Below the pieces are notes generated by a model, which worked only from the letters and a program-made list of their open reading frames with translations, was not told the origin of the DNA and did not search any database. From Phellopilus nigrolimitatus (lineage: Eukaryota; Basidiomycota; Agaricomycetes; Hymenochaetales; Hymenochaetaceae): DNA of 64,000 nt. The stretch is taken from positions 49,552-113,551 of the forward strand of contig JAJOHG010000086.1 in NCBI GenBank assembly GCA_021029095.1, given 5' to 3'. This document shows, piece after piece, positions 21,513-33,544 of the stretch (position 1 is its first letter; every line of letters starts with the position of its first letter). Made by a program: the position numbers and the translations under genes.

Positions 21513-23662
21513 ATGGGGAAAGAGGACAATTTAGTCCCCCATACTACTCCCAATGCGACCGGGGAGGCTGTTTCTCCGTCCAGCTCTTATCACGAAGATC
21601 GAGTTCGCGAGGTCTTCGGCAATGCTAAACATAGTGCTCCAGATGTGATAGAGCTGCAGAACATACAGACTGAGGCCGCTGTCTTCGTGTCAAGGCCGAG
21701 TTCCCATATGATACTGGAGCTGGACCCACAGATACAATTGCCATCCGTAGAAGAACGCAAGCAACAGAGGATAGAAGAGCTTAAAGGCTTTTTCGCTGCC
21801 TCATTCTTCATGTTCTTGGAGGGATGGAACGATGGCACACCGGGACCTATGCTCCCTGCAATGCAGCGACATTATCATGTGCGCTTCGCGGTATCGATGT
21901 TCCTAGGCCTTTGACTTACCCAACCCGCTTTTGTATACTGAAGATTGGCTTTATATTAGTCTCTTTGATTTTCGTCGCGAACTGTGCGGTAAGAATGCCA
22001 AAATATTTTTTGTGCTTATTCCATCCTCAGGATGCCTTTTAATTTAAAAGGGATATATCCTCGGTTCCCTCGCGAATATCCACCTCACGAGTAGGTTGGG
22101 ATTTGGTAAAGTAGGTAGTCTCTCTTCCTTTTTTCAGAAAGGGACTGATTGCAATCCACCATTATTAGAGTCTGGTTTTAGGTCAGTTTGCAGGATACTT
22201 ACATCCATCGACAAGCAGACCATTGACACATGATCTTTTGAAAAGGTGCCATTTTTCAAGTAGTTGCATATTCTCTCCAGGGTTCTACGCCTCCGTTTCC
22301 CGTTTTCGTGATATCATACTGCTTTTCAGGATTTGGGATATCCATTCAAGTACGAACATCATCGCTCTTTCCAGCCTAAATTATAATTGCTCACGTCTCT
22401 TCAGGCTGCGCAAACAGTTGTTTTTGTTATGAGCCTTAAAGACAGCGCGACAAAGATGGGTGTATTTCTCGCCGCCTATGGTAAAAGTGTTCATTAAGAT
22501 CCCAAGAACTTTCAATATTAACACGATTTCACCCGATGTCAGGTGTAGGAGCGCTTATTTCTCCCCTTGTTGGAACGCAATTTGCTCCATTGGAACGATG
22601 GGGATTTTTCTTTCTCATCTCCCTAGGTATTGCCCTAGTGAATGTTGTTGCACTGACTCTTGCCTTCCGGTTTAAACAACTCGATGGTATGCACATCCTA
22701 GCCAAGGAATCTAAGTATAACTGTCGTAAGTAAATTATAGCCGTGCTCGCAAAATCAGGTCATGTGCCTCGGGAAAAATCGAGATCAAGGGAGAACCACT
22801 ACAAGCAGATACTGGGGCTCAAAGTTGTCCATATCCTGGCGTTTTTCATACTGGCGTATGTTGGAGTGGAAGTCACTATCGGAGGTAAATATTCAATTCG
22901 AATTCTCCGCGACGAGCAGGTGGCTGGTTAACGCTGCTGGCAGGATGGATTGTGACATTCGTGATGGAGAAGAGGGGAGGCGGAAGCTCCTCGGGCTATC
23001 TTACGTCGGGATTCTTTGGCGGTAAGTCGTGTTTGCTCCTACATATTGTTTTCCTTCACAATGCGTCTATGAAAAAGGTTTGACCCTCGGTCGGATCGCA
23101 CTTCTATGGTTAAACAGGAAGGTAAGCATAGTCATGCTGAGGGTTCTCTGTATTTATATAGAGCCCCTATTTGGTTCCTAGATTGGTGAAAGACGAGTCG
23201 TCTGGTTATACATTTCCTTGGCGATCTGGTATAGCACTCTTTTTTATATGTTCTATGTCGCAAGCATCCTCAAATCTCTTCCGAAGCCTCGAGATTACAA
23301 TATGGGTTGTGCCCTCGCTCATAGAAAATGCTGTCGCGGTCGCCTTCGTCGGGCTCTTCCTAGGCCCTATATATCCAATCGTCATGAACCATACTGGCAA
23401 GCTCATACCGCAGTGGCTAGTCTCTGGCGCTGTTGGCTGGATCGCTGGGCTCGGACAGACGGGTTCGGCAATTTTGCCGTTCGTCACTGGATCGATGTCG
23501 TCCAAGCTCGGCGTGACAAGTTTACAGCCTCTGTGAGATTACAATACCTGGTGACAAAAGAAATTTGGCTGACTTTTCTTTGGAAACAGCGTCGTAAGCG
23601 TAATGAGCGTGATGATTGTGATGTGGGCGATTGTCCCCCCGGCGATCCGTCGCCAGGATTGA
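21513..23662 (+). CDS. Major facilitator superfamily transporter (fucose-permease / BSC6-like)
   Basis: At least nine exons. Exon 1 (21513-21878) encodes a 90-residue hydrophilic N-terminus and then FLEGWNDGTPGPMLPAMQ, the first-helix motif of the fungal permease group that resembles yeast Bsc6. Later exons give IGFILVSLIFVANCA, GYILGSLANIHLTSRLGFGK, PPFPVFVISYCFSGFGISIQ, KDSATKMGVFLAAYG, GVGALISPLVGTQFAPLERW, ILAFFILAYVGVEVTIGG, GLFLGPIYPIVMNHTGKLIP and GLGQTGSAILPFVTGS. The last exon ends WAIVPPAIRRQD. Twelve membrane helices are expected. Proton-coupled uptake of a sugar-like solute is the family expectation; the true substrate cannot be read. Every exon fits with small introns, so I see no disruption. 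Confidence 0.85.
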
Positions 23663-24156
23663 TCCAAGTATTCACCAATTTGAGACCAATGTTTCCTCGA
23701 CCGAACGACGGTTCAAACAAACGCCTGTAGATATTGGTTGGAAATTTTAGGAGTTAAGCATACTTTTCGCGCTCGAATGTAGGCTGGAAATTGTACGAAC
23801 ACGTAGCCACTAGTTTGGAGAAAAATGATAGACCAAAGCACGCAGAACGATTTCACAACTTATTCTTCATAAGTTGATCAAAAAATGTGATTATACGTCT
23901 TTCTTATGTTGTGCCAGTCTCGTGCACTTCGATGTATGCTTACCCAAGCAGACTAGTAGCAGCGAAGCAAAGCGTATCCTAATCTACGAAGAAACACATG
24001 GTTGCATGTGCTGAAAGAATCGAACAAGAGTTTGACCCTCACACTTTCATACTTCTTATATCATATACGAAAATATCCGATTAAATAGTCGAAGAACGCG
24101 GAGTCCGCTTCCAATATCCAGATAATCTACCATTTTATATCTTCCTTAATATTTTA
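23663..24156. other. Convergent intergenic region
   Basis: 494 bp of AT-rich sequence between the MFS and SDR 3' ends. No gene or repeat seen. Confidence 0.5.
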
Positions 24157-25845
24157 TCACGAAATGTCGACGCCTCGCACCACATCCGCCCACTTGTCCA
24201 AGTTACGCACGACCTGCCCGCACTTCTCGCGTACATTCGCCTCCGCATCTGACCCGAGGACGAGCATGCCCAGCTCCGGCCACCCGCGTCCGCGCTCCGC
24301 CTTCGTGTTCCTGTCTCCCTCTCCGCCATCGCTGCCATCATCAGACCCCACGACGTCGACAATCGCAAGCGCACACTTGTCGGGGTCGCCCGGCTCTTTA
24401 CCAATCTGTGCGTACATCCACGCCAGCTGGCGCGTGCGCAGGTCGGCATAGTCGCTGAGGTGTTGCTCCCCATCGGAAGTCGCAGCGGCGTGGGGCTGGG
24501 CAGACAGCGTACGTGCAATCATATCGTTTTGAGAGGCTGATGTAGACAATGGCGGCAGGAGAGCGTCGGGCGTTGCGGGAAGGAGGTTCATATTGTCCCA
24601 GGCTGACGTCCTCAGGCCTCCCGGAAGGACGGTGAGCACACGTATGTTAAGGGGAGCGAGCTCTACAGAGAGCGCTTCGGCCGCCGCTAGGAAATATTAG
24701 AATGAGTTTAAATAACTTGAGCATAATCTTAGGCCAACAGCAAATGTGATAGTACTGACAAGACAGAGCAGCCTTCGAGGATGCATAAGTTCCTAGACGC
24801 GGCGAGTACATATCATCAATCGAAAACTCGATTTATTTTCCATTACCAGCTCACCTAGCATCTAACACAGAAGCCAGCAGATAATCAGGAAACCATGGCA
24901 AAACATTAAGACGAGTGTTGAACGCGCTTACTCACCAGTACATTCGAACGCCAACTCGAGCGGCTCCCGATGAATACGATGGTCCCCGCCCTCCGCGCAC
25001 GCATATGAGGCAGGAAAGCATGTGTGACGTTCAACGCGCCGAAGAAGTTCGTCGCGAACTGTCTTTGGTAGCCCTCGACTCTGCATAACAAAACAAACAG
25101 TCAGGTTGTGTTCGTCAGGGTTTTCTTTTTACAGACAAGAGAAAAAGGTGAGTAACGGAATTTTCTCCATTGTTGAAGACAATAAGAGAACCATGTTTAA
25201 TCACGCACCCGACCTCTTCGCTTATGCCGAGCATTCCTGCACCGGCGTTGTTCACAACTACATCTACACGGCCCCATCTTTCCACCGCACGCGCCGCTGT
25301 CTCGCGCAGCACGGCGAAGGGCTCTGTCACATCGAGCTGCACCAGATGTACACTGTCGTTTGAGTTATAAATGGAAATTCAGAAAAACACGATCTCTTCT
25401 AATCAGCAACAAAGCAAAGAACAGTCGGTTCCCCAAATGAGCGGGATATGCGTGACCCACTTAGGATTGGAAACGAGGTCCCGAATACTATCGAGCTTGC
25501 GCGCAGTCGCGATGACCCTGTCTCCTCGCGCAAGGACGGCCTGAACGAGCGAGCGTCCCAGGCCCGACGAAGTACCTGGCATTCATAAAATGAGATAAAA
25601 ATACTTGGGCGCGACATCGATTATTTGATAGTAAGGGGAAAGGCGAAGATTCGAGATTGGCAAAGTAGATTCGCACAGGAAAGTAGGCAAATGGGTTAAG
25701 ATGTTCAAATGTAGAAGAGTAAATGTAGGTTGATGGTTAAATAAAGATAGAAAGCGCACGCCGCACCTGTTATAACCCATACCTTCCCCCCAGTGTCATT
25801 CTCATCGGCCGCTCCTGCCGAATTTCCACCACCACCGCTTTGCAT
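24157..25845 (-). CDS. Short-chain dehydrogenase/reductase (SDR)
   Basis: Six exons are visible from the ATG at 25845. The Rossmann signature VITGTSSGLGRS is created across the first intron. Then come ARGDRVIATARKLDSI, VQLDVTEPFAVLRE, WGRVDVVVNNAGAGMLG (NNAG motif), FATNFFGALNVTHAFLPHMR, TIVFIGSRSSW (catalytic serine region), GTYASSKAALS (YxxxK active site) and LAPLNIRVLTVLPGGLRTSA. The C-terminal 130 residues (from about 24560) hold the substrate-side segment. The order matches classical SDRs that reduce or oxidise alcohol/ketone groups with NAD(P). The cofactor-binding region with ATARK suggests NADP preference, which is an inference. The N-terminal 15 residues are Gly/Ala-rich and not conserved. 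Substrate unknown. Confidence 0.88.
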
Positions 25846-26565
25846 CCTTAATCCTCGCTTCTTGCGGTATTGACTGCCACTGCCTAGCAAGTCAAGCCCA
25901 GAATTTGAAGTCCCAAAGGCGGAGAGCGGTTTGTGAACTAGACCGTTGGTAGACTGGCAACCTCTAGAAGCGGTTGAGTACACAGATCTTGAGTATGGGT
26001 AAGAGATCGATACAGTCAAGTTCTTCAAAACAGAGGCTTTATGCATACTTTGTCCGCACCTGACCGGGATTGATAGTATTGTTAAATCATAAAAACGACC
26101 ACTTCGACGCTTAATCAGAAAGAACTTCATCTCTTACTCATATCAGAGCGGGTCAATGAGTCAGAAAATGCTATTCTACTGATCCGGTTATCGAAGGCGT
26201 GAGCCGATAATTGAGTTTCAAGGACGCGGTCCGAAATTCGGTCAAAGCATCCAATATCACACTCGCGGAAAATAAGATAGGATAAAACTTGGGAAGAGGA
26301 GCGATCACGAGTTGACGCACGACAACTTGGATTTTTCACCTGAAGATTGGAGACGGGGAGGAGACGGAGAATGTATGAACGAAGAAGACCCGAATTTCGC
26401 GCAGGCTTACATATTTCACGTTTCGGCGTCTTAGGCTGGGCGTCTTAGGCAACGCTGCACTGCGAGAGATACAGGGTTGGTGGAAGGCATGTGCATGGCC
26501 ATAATTCATGATGAACAAAAAAAAAGAGAATATCGAAACAGAAATGCAAAGAGTATATAATGAAA
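25846..26565. other. Intergenic region upstream of SDR, downstream of uL15
   Basis: 720 bp; it should contain the SDR promoter and the uL15 3' UTR. Open frames here are short and show no family resemblance. Confidence 0.45.
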
Positions 26566-27187
26566 TCATGCAACAAGCTTGACGACACCACCGGCCTCCT
26601 TGATTTTCGCCCTAATGTGGAGTATATTGTGAGTATGAAAGAATGAAAGTGAAGAGTAGACTTTACGCACTCTGCACGCGAAGACACAAAGCGCGCTTTT
26701 ACGATGCACGGGAGCTTGGGGAAACTAGATGCAATTTCATTCAGTCATAAGAAGTTTGCTTTTAGAAAATGGAACTCACATCCCGTTCCCTAGCACCTTG
26801 TTGTAGCCCGCCGCGAGGACGTCGATGACAGGCACTATGTCAGAGCTCTCGGTAAGACCCTCCTTCTCCTCCTTGGGCACGAGTGCCCAGAGCTTGTCGA
26901 CGTTGATGGTGCGATTCCAGTGCGCGTTGCGCGTAAGGTGGAAGTGGCGCATACCAACCTTACCGAAGTAACCAGGATGGTACTTGTCAAAGTTCGTGCT
27001 GCATACGGTGGTCCATGAGTTTCCCCGAAGTTACGAAGAGATTGGAGGGGGAGGAAACGCACCGGTGGTGGTGCTGACCACCGGCAAGACCACGACCTCC
27101 CGGATGCTTGCGGTGCTTGCCCACACGACCGTGACCGGCGGAGACGTGTCCGCGATGCTTGCGGGTCTTGGAGAGGTGGGTCGGCAT
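26566..27187 (-). CDS. 60S ribosomal protein uL15 (L28 / L27a)
   Basis: Exon 1 (27187-27063) encodes [18 protein letters not shown] and then [20 protein letters not shown]. After a GT..AG intron come [54 protein letters not shown], and a last short exon ending [18 protein letters not shown]. This is the complete eukaryotic L27a/L28 form, about 148 residues. It sits near the peptidyl-transferase region of the large subunit. It is divergent from RPB11. Confidence 0.95.
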
Positions 27188-27772
27188 CTGTCGAGAGGAA
27201 CAGTGTTGTCAGTACCCTCGTCATCGCACTGAGCCAGCCCGTTCGCCGCCCGCGTGCCAAATCGTTCCAGCCGTGCCATCCACTATTCATCCATGCCATC
27301 CACTGTTCATCCATGCCATCCACCCTCGCCCGTCAACCATCCAGCTTCCAACGACATGGCCCGGCGCCTCCTCCATCTTCCTGAATGATTTGGCAAGGCG
27401 GGCGGCGACAGGGGCGAGCTTTACTCACGTTTTGGTCGGTCTTGAGTGTCTTGAGCGTCTTCGATTCCCTTCAAACAGTTCATGATAACTGAGTGTCACG
27501 CAATTACGTTACTGTCACTCATTCGTCTTTTGCGTGCTCAGCCTTTCTCTTCATTACTCTCGTTGGACTTGTTCGCCTGTCGTTGACGTCCTTAGTGCTG
27601 GTGAGCATCCTTGACTTTAAAGAAAAAAATAGGCATTGTATGATGTTGGCTATAAAGCCACTATTTATTGTCATTGACTTCCCATGATAACAAACTGTGT
27701 TCTGATCTCTTTTTTGTTTTGTTTCTTTATTGAAATTTCGTGCGCTGACGAATCGACAGTGCTCGCTCGAAC
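27188..27772. promoter_or_regulatory. Divergent uL15 / RPB11 promoter with a small tandem repeat
   Basis: 585 bp. At about 27277-27325 a unit like CCATCCACTRTTCATCCATG is repeated about two and a half times. A pyrimidine-rich T stretch (27708-27730) lies just upstream of RPB11. Confidence 0.55.
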
Positions 27773-28370
27773 ATGAACGCCATCCAGCGCCACGAAATCT
27801 ACGTGCTTGACGACGGCGAGAAGCCGTAAGGGTCTCATTCCTTGTCTGTCTCGGCAGGCACAGTCTCAAGGTTCTGCTAGGATCGAGGTCACGGAGGACA
27901 CCAAGATACCCAACGCCGCGACCATCAAGGTCCTTAAGCAAGACCACACCCTCGGGAACATGCTCAGACAGTACGACCACATTCTCTTGTCTATAACTGA
28001 CTCTCCTGTGGTGCTCATCTTGCTCTATAAATGCAGTCAACTGCTCACGAATCCGGCCGTTCTTTTCGCGGGGTACAAGGTTCCGCACCCGCTGGAGCCA
28101 CAGTTCCAGCTCAAAATACAGACCGACGGGTCCGTCACGCCGAGCGCCGCGCTCGAGAAGGCGTCAGCGGACCTCATCGGCGCGCTCACGACCCTCGAGA
28201 CCAAGTTCCGCCGCGAGTTCAGCTATCGTGAGATTGATGGCGGGGACGGCACGGGTGCGGGCGGTCTGGGCGGTGTCGGCCAGGGAGAAGTCGGTATGGA
28301 CGGCGTCGGTGCGGCTGGTGCATATGGCGACGAGACCGCCTGGACTGGGCGGGATTACCTCGACCTTTAG
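27773..28370 (+). CDS. RPB11: RNA polymerase II subunit RPB11
   Basis: Three exons (27773-27825, 27881-27970, 28037-28370) give 158 residues. The protein starts MNAIQRHEIYVLDDGEKP, then IEVTEDTKIPNAATIKVLK, DHTLGNMLRHQLL, AVLFAGYKVPHPLEPQFQLK and a helix ALEKASADLIGALTTLETKF. That is the complete RPB11 fold, which pairs with RPB3 in the polymerase core. After the usual end it carries about 45 extra residues rich in Gly (DGTGAGGLGGVGQGEVG..), ending GRDYLDL. No splice signal removes this tail, so it is probably real. Confidence 0.93.
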
Positions 28371-28564
28371 CCGGACGCTCGTTGTTTCGGTTTCGTTTCT
28401 TGCTTTCGGGTTGTGTCGTGTGTAGCTTATAATTGTATTTTTAAATTACGTCGAGCATCGAGGCTCTTTTATCAATAGCAAGTGCATCCAAAAATTATCC
28501 AGTGAAAAGTATCCAAAAACTCGATCCCGATGGTACGTATGTACAGTAGTAAAACTCGCTTGGC

Positions 28565-30885
28565 TTACGCCCGCTTTCTGAAGAGAATCTTCGCGTCTGG
28601 GTTCGGGCTTACGCGCGCTCCGGTGTGCACGTTCGGCGGACGAACGCCCTCCACCTCCATCTTCACATCGTATGTAAGCAGAATATACGCCATCATCGCC
28701 TTCAGCTCGTTGACGGCGAAGAACCTGCCGGGGCTATCGGCGAGGATACACTGAGTTGATGTGGCTAGCGAAACAGAAAAGAAAAATACATACCACGCGT
28801 GCCTGCCGTGCCCGAACGCCAGATAGTCGGGGGTCGTCGCGACCATCTGGTGCTTCGTCGCCGCATGCTCGTCGGCGCCCTCCTCGCGCATGTCCGCGAA
28901 GCGGAAGCCTTCGAACGTGTTTGCGTGGGCGTAGTGCGCTTCGTCGTGGTGCATCGTCTCCGCGTTCGCCGCGACGTACGACCCTGCGGGCAGGAATGTC
29001 CCGTCCGACAACGTGTAGTCAACAAGCACCTTGCGGTTCATTGTTACTGTATATCGAAAGCAGACAATCAGATTTTAGGAAACGTTTTATCGAGAGGGCG
29101 CGCGTACGCATTGTGATGCCGTTGTAACGCTGGCTCTCTTTCATGAAGCTGTCGAGTTTCCACATATTCGTCAGCGCGACCTTCGTCCAGCCTTCTTCTT
29201 TGATTACACGCTCGATCTCCTCGCGCAGCGGCTCAGCGTACTTCGGCTCCGCGGCGAGGTGGTACAGAGCATGCACGAAGCTCTGCAATACATAAACAAA
29301 GAATAGCGGGAATTATCAGAGTGAGGCCCACTGGAGAACGACAGGACTTCTCACATTCGACGATGTGTGTATAGCAGCGAAGTTGACCGAGAGCATCCTC
29401 TTCGTGAGCTCGCGCACGCTCCGCTTCTCGTTCTCGGGTGCCTCGTCGATGAGCCATGAGATCATGTCCACCTATGCAAACCACGAAGGCTTAGTTCAAT
29501 ATCATCAATTGCATGGACAAGATGCAAACCGGTTTGTCTGGCCAGTCCTTAGCCCATCCGTGCGCGTCGTAGTCGCGAATGCGCTCCTCGATCAGGGGTC
29601 CGAGGAGCTTCATGCCTTGCCGGATGCTCCGCGGCGCTACGGTGAGGAAGGCCCCGACTATCCTGAGAGATGGTAGAGTATACATGATCAGCTAAAGAGA
29701 CGGGCTCCGGAAGGGGGGAGGCGAGTATACTATCGGCTTCCCATATGCACGCTGACTTGAGGTTGAGCATAGAAATGACTCACGGGCGCAGGAAAGTGGG
29801 CAATCTGTTGATAAGCTGCGAAGTTTGGACGCAGGTCACAGCGAATTCGACGCTCAAGTCGATGTACTCCTGGTTCCTGCCTATATTTGTTTTTGTGAAA
29901 GGATATTATTGTTCCAGCCAGACGCCTAGTTAGTAAATGCGCAGCATGATAAGCGGATGTTCGGCACAAGAGAAACTTACAAAGAGGGAGGCCGACGAAA
30001 ATTCTGTTGCTCGTCCTGCTCACGATGTTCCTGACTGCCGGTAGTACAGAGACGGAGACCCATTCTAGGTACACATTTCAGAAAGAAAAGAGATGTATTA
30101 GCGTATCGATCTGACGACGAGAGTATACACACATACCATTCTCCTTTGCAGGGATATTGTCCGCAAACGCGTGCATGATCTCGTCCCGGACGTCATCAAA
30201 AAGCGAGCCAAGGTGGCGCGTGAGCTGCGAGCGGATGATAGAGAAGTGATAGGAGTGCAAGGCGACGTTGCTTCCTATTGTCCAGCGGGCTGCGATAATC
30301 TTCATAGTTGAACCGTAAGTCAATTTGCGTAGTATAGCAAGAAACATTTTATGCATGAACGGACATCATGTGCAGCCTCCGTGAAGGAAAACTTGTCGTC
30401 CGGCGCCTTTCTGATCTCCTCGACGAGTTCAGGCTTACTGACAATGACGATCCATCGTTCGAGTACAGGAATCTTGAACGTTCCTAGGTTATACTTTAGA
30501 GACGAAGTTCCGTGATGTAAGCAAAGGCATTGCACTGTCAAGGTCATGCGTACCTTTTTGTAGCCTTCATTCAGAATAGCCTTCGCATTCTCCAGGAACT
30601 CGTACGCGCCGGAATAGGAACCGATTATCCCGTAAGAGCACAAGGTGGGTACCTCAACCTTGCGAGAGAAGGAAAGCGGCGAGGTTAGAGGCACGGGCTA
30701 TTTCTTCCATGATGACAGTTTAAGATACTTACTTTGATGTTTCTCGCCTTGATGTATTGGAGGGCGGCTACAAGGGCAACGGCCGCCCCTGCGATCGCGA
30801 ACTGAGCGTTTGTACCATTCAGAATCGAGCTGTCAATCCCCATAAATGTGTTGGCGATATCCGCAGACTGGTTGAAAAATGCCAT
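28565..30885 (-). CDS. Cytochrome P450, CYP512-like (ent-kaurene-oxidase-type)
   Basis: About ten exons starting at 30885. A hydrophobic N-terminal anchor (FAIAGAAVALVAALQYIKAR) is followed by SGAYEFLENAKAILNEGYKK, IPVLERWIVIVSKPELVEEI, and LTRHLGSLFDDVRDEIMHAF. An EWVSVSVLPAVRNIVSRTSN block comes next. The I-helix reads NFAAIHTSS and the K-helix KESQR (ExxR). The PERF region shows FRFADM, and the haem loop FGHGRHACPGR is completed across the last intron (Cys codon split). The end is KILFRKRA. All essential P450 motifs are present. It is a likely ER-bound monooxygenase with an unknown terpenoid or other hydrophobic substrate. The family assignment rests on motif style only. Confidence 0.88.
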
Positions 30886-31484
30886 GATGTTTCAATCCGA
30901 GCCTCTCGCGTTTCAATGCAAGCGGAGACAAAACAGCAAGTGTTCAGGGGAAGTTCTCAGATACCGTTTTAGAGCCCTCAGAATAGGCTCGTATATATAG
31001 CAGGAAACGAAGGGCCTTGTGCCAAGGGGCAGCAATTCCAACGGCGCCGCGGCACCCGTTTTTACTTCTTTGCATAATGAGTGCCTATGTAAGCTACCGG
31101 CTCAGCGAGATTCGCGCACGCGGCGGAGCCAAAAGGTATTCAAAGCTGCCGGAAGTAATTTAAGAAGACGTTGCACCCTGTCGCCAGGTGATGACCACGA
31201 CGAGCTCAATATTTCCCACGCCACTGATGTAGGATCGACGGGCGATCGCCAGCGCCTTGATGTGCGGACAAAGCACTACAATGAAACTCTCGGAACGCAT
31301 AAGCATTATTTTGGCCAAGACATCCGAACAACTATAACTCGCCCCGCGAGAGAAGCGAACAAGAAAGGCTCACGCGCAGACCTGAAGAGCACCTGCGCCT
31401 TCAGATTCGGCACCGCCGGGTACTAGCCAGAGCCGAGGCTATGAGCACCTCTTAGCCAACGGCTCGGCCTCAGGCAACAGCCAG
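30886..31484. other. Region between P450 copy 1 start and the P450 relic
   Basis: 600 bp that must contain the copy 1 promoter. It holds no conserved P450 C-terminal sequence, which shows that the missing half of the neighbouring relic is not simply separated by an intron. Confidence 0.5.
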
Positions 31485-32509
31485 TATCTTACCCTTTCAT
31501 AAACTCGGGAAACATGTTGATGATATGCGTCGCCTTGACGGCATCCATTGTGAATCGAATGTCGAGATCAATGAAGTCTTTATCCCTGCCTGTTCGACGG
31601 CATAAGAGGGTCTGGAATACCACAAAACAGAAAAGAAATCCGTTATACGGTGCATACAGAGAGGAAGGCCGACGAAGATGCGGTTGCTCGTTCCGGAAAC
31701 GATTTGCATAACCGTGTCAAGACCTGGGAGAGAGACCCACTCTATCAAGTAATGTTAGCATGCTGTCCGTAAAGTGAGCGCCGAGGGGGGTGAATAAAAG
31801 ACGAACCGTCTCCTTTCGCCGCGACAATCCCTTTCGCCGCGACAATCTCGTCGAAAACAAGCGCGACCTCGTCCGCTACACCCTCGAAAAGCGTGCCGAT
31901 ATTGCGAGCGCACGATAGACACATGGTATTGGTTTTTCGTAACCTGGGTGTACGTCGAGGCGATGGTCTGCGCAACTAAGTTAAGCTCTCAGGAGAAGCC
32001 GATAAAGTTAGACGGCTGTTCTCACTTCTCCTACGGCTTCCGGAAGCGAAAGATTGTCGTCTGGAGCCTTGCGGACCTCCTCTATGAACTCCGGGCTGCC
32101 CACGATGACCAGCCACTTTCCTAGCCGTGGGACCTTGAACGTGCGCGCGTCGTACTGCATCACACACGACTAAATTCAGCACGAAAGCATAAAAGCCAGC
32201 AAACCAAGCGCACCTTGCGATAGCCCTCCTCGAGCATCGCCCGTGCATTCATCAGGAATTCGACAGCGCCGTAGTACGACGTCAGCCGCAGGAACGTCGA
32301 TCTGCAGCACGTAAGGCGGATCAACGGTGAGCACAGACGCCCGCGGTGATCAGAAGCCGCTGGAGACGTACACGACGCTTCCGGGCGTGCATATACTGCA
32401 CGGCCGAGACCAGCACGACAGCAGCGCAGGCGAAGACATAGCCGACGTTGCGTTGCGGCGCGTCAGAGGGGGCACCCGCCGCCGTTATGTTGTACATGTA
32501 CGACGACAT
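31485..32509 (-). pseudogene. Truncated cytochrome P450 pseudogene
   Basis: The N-terminal half of a P450 closely related to its two neighbours. It starts MSSYMYNITAAGAPS with a membrane anchor (YVFACAAVVLVSAVQYMHAR), then ARAMLEEGYRK-like sequence, FKVPRLGKWLVIVGSP, the block around NIGTLFEGVADEVALVFDEI, EWVSLPGLDTVMQIVSGTSN and RDKDFIDLDIRFTMDAVK. It ends after FPEFMKG at about 31490. I-helix, ExxR and haem loop are absent. Near 31900 about 10-11 bases equivalent to the SQLTRN coding segment are lost, shifting the frame. A 15-base in-frame duplication (GIVAAKGIVAAKG) lies near 31820. It cannot give an active enzyme. Confidence 0.88.
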
Positions 32510-33544
32510 TGTCTTGTCCAGTACAATTCTAACCAAAAACCATCATCGAGCAAGCGGGGGCTCATCTCTGAATGCACAAGCCGACAAATGCGCGCCCGCG
32601 CGGGGCCCGCCTCGGGACTCCAGAGTAACCACAGCGACTCGGAGGGTGGCTAAGCGAGTGGCTCCGGCCCGGGGACGACGCTTAGTTTGGGGTGTGCACT
32701 TTTCGACATCCTTTTCTTTGCCTTGAAGGTAATTACCGAAATTAAAATTGCAGTGGCTGCAGCAGGCCAGCCAATAGGATCATCACATTTATGGGATCTG
32801 GCTTGTGCGGCATCGGCGACGCCGTGCAACGAAAGATCTTGAAGTTCATGTCAGAATTGTAAATGACCAGCCGCACCACCGTGATTCACACATGTAATAT
32901 GAGACAAAAGTCAGAGGGGAAATACGTTGCCACCGACACGCGAGCTGCTTATACGCATAACAGCTCAGAAACGCCGCCAGCTGGCCCCGAAAACGGAAAA
33001 CAGCTTGGGTATGCGATTCCAGCAGGTTTTCATTCGCACGTCTTCGAAGCGAGCGGGCGGTATCCCAGTTCAGCGACCCGAATCACGTGAGCGAAACGCG
33101 CTCAGGGTGGTGGGATCGACGCTTGATCGCCGGACATGGGCGCTTGCACCGCACGCACCCTGCAACCTTCAAATATCTTCAGTATTTTCACTGAGTTATG
33201 CTCATGCCACGGAGAAGGGGAGCTTATCGGTTCAGATTAAGGTGACAGCCAACATCGTAACCTCCTACTTACGCTTTTTGGGAAGTCGACGTGGGTTTAT
33301 TGTCGGAGATGCAGCTGTAGGTGCAAGGGCGCACGGCACATCCGGCCTGCATCGAGATCTCGCCGAGTCCGAATAAAAATATTCATATAAAGAGCTGCAG
33401 AACGTTTTCAAGACATACCCACAAAAAATATTCCAGTATAAAAAAAGTACAAAAAGCGACGCCATAAATCACCCCATCGGCCCCTGCCGCCTAGCAAACC
33501 AAAACCCAAATCCGGGGTCCAAGCGGGAACCAAACACCCCAGGC
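32510..33544. other. Intergenic region between P450 relic and P450 copy 2
   Basis: About 1 kb. It contains the former promoter of the relic and the 3' flank of P450 copy 2. Open frames here show no family signal. Confidence 0.45.
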
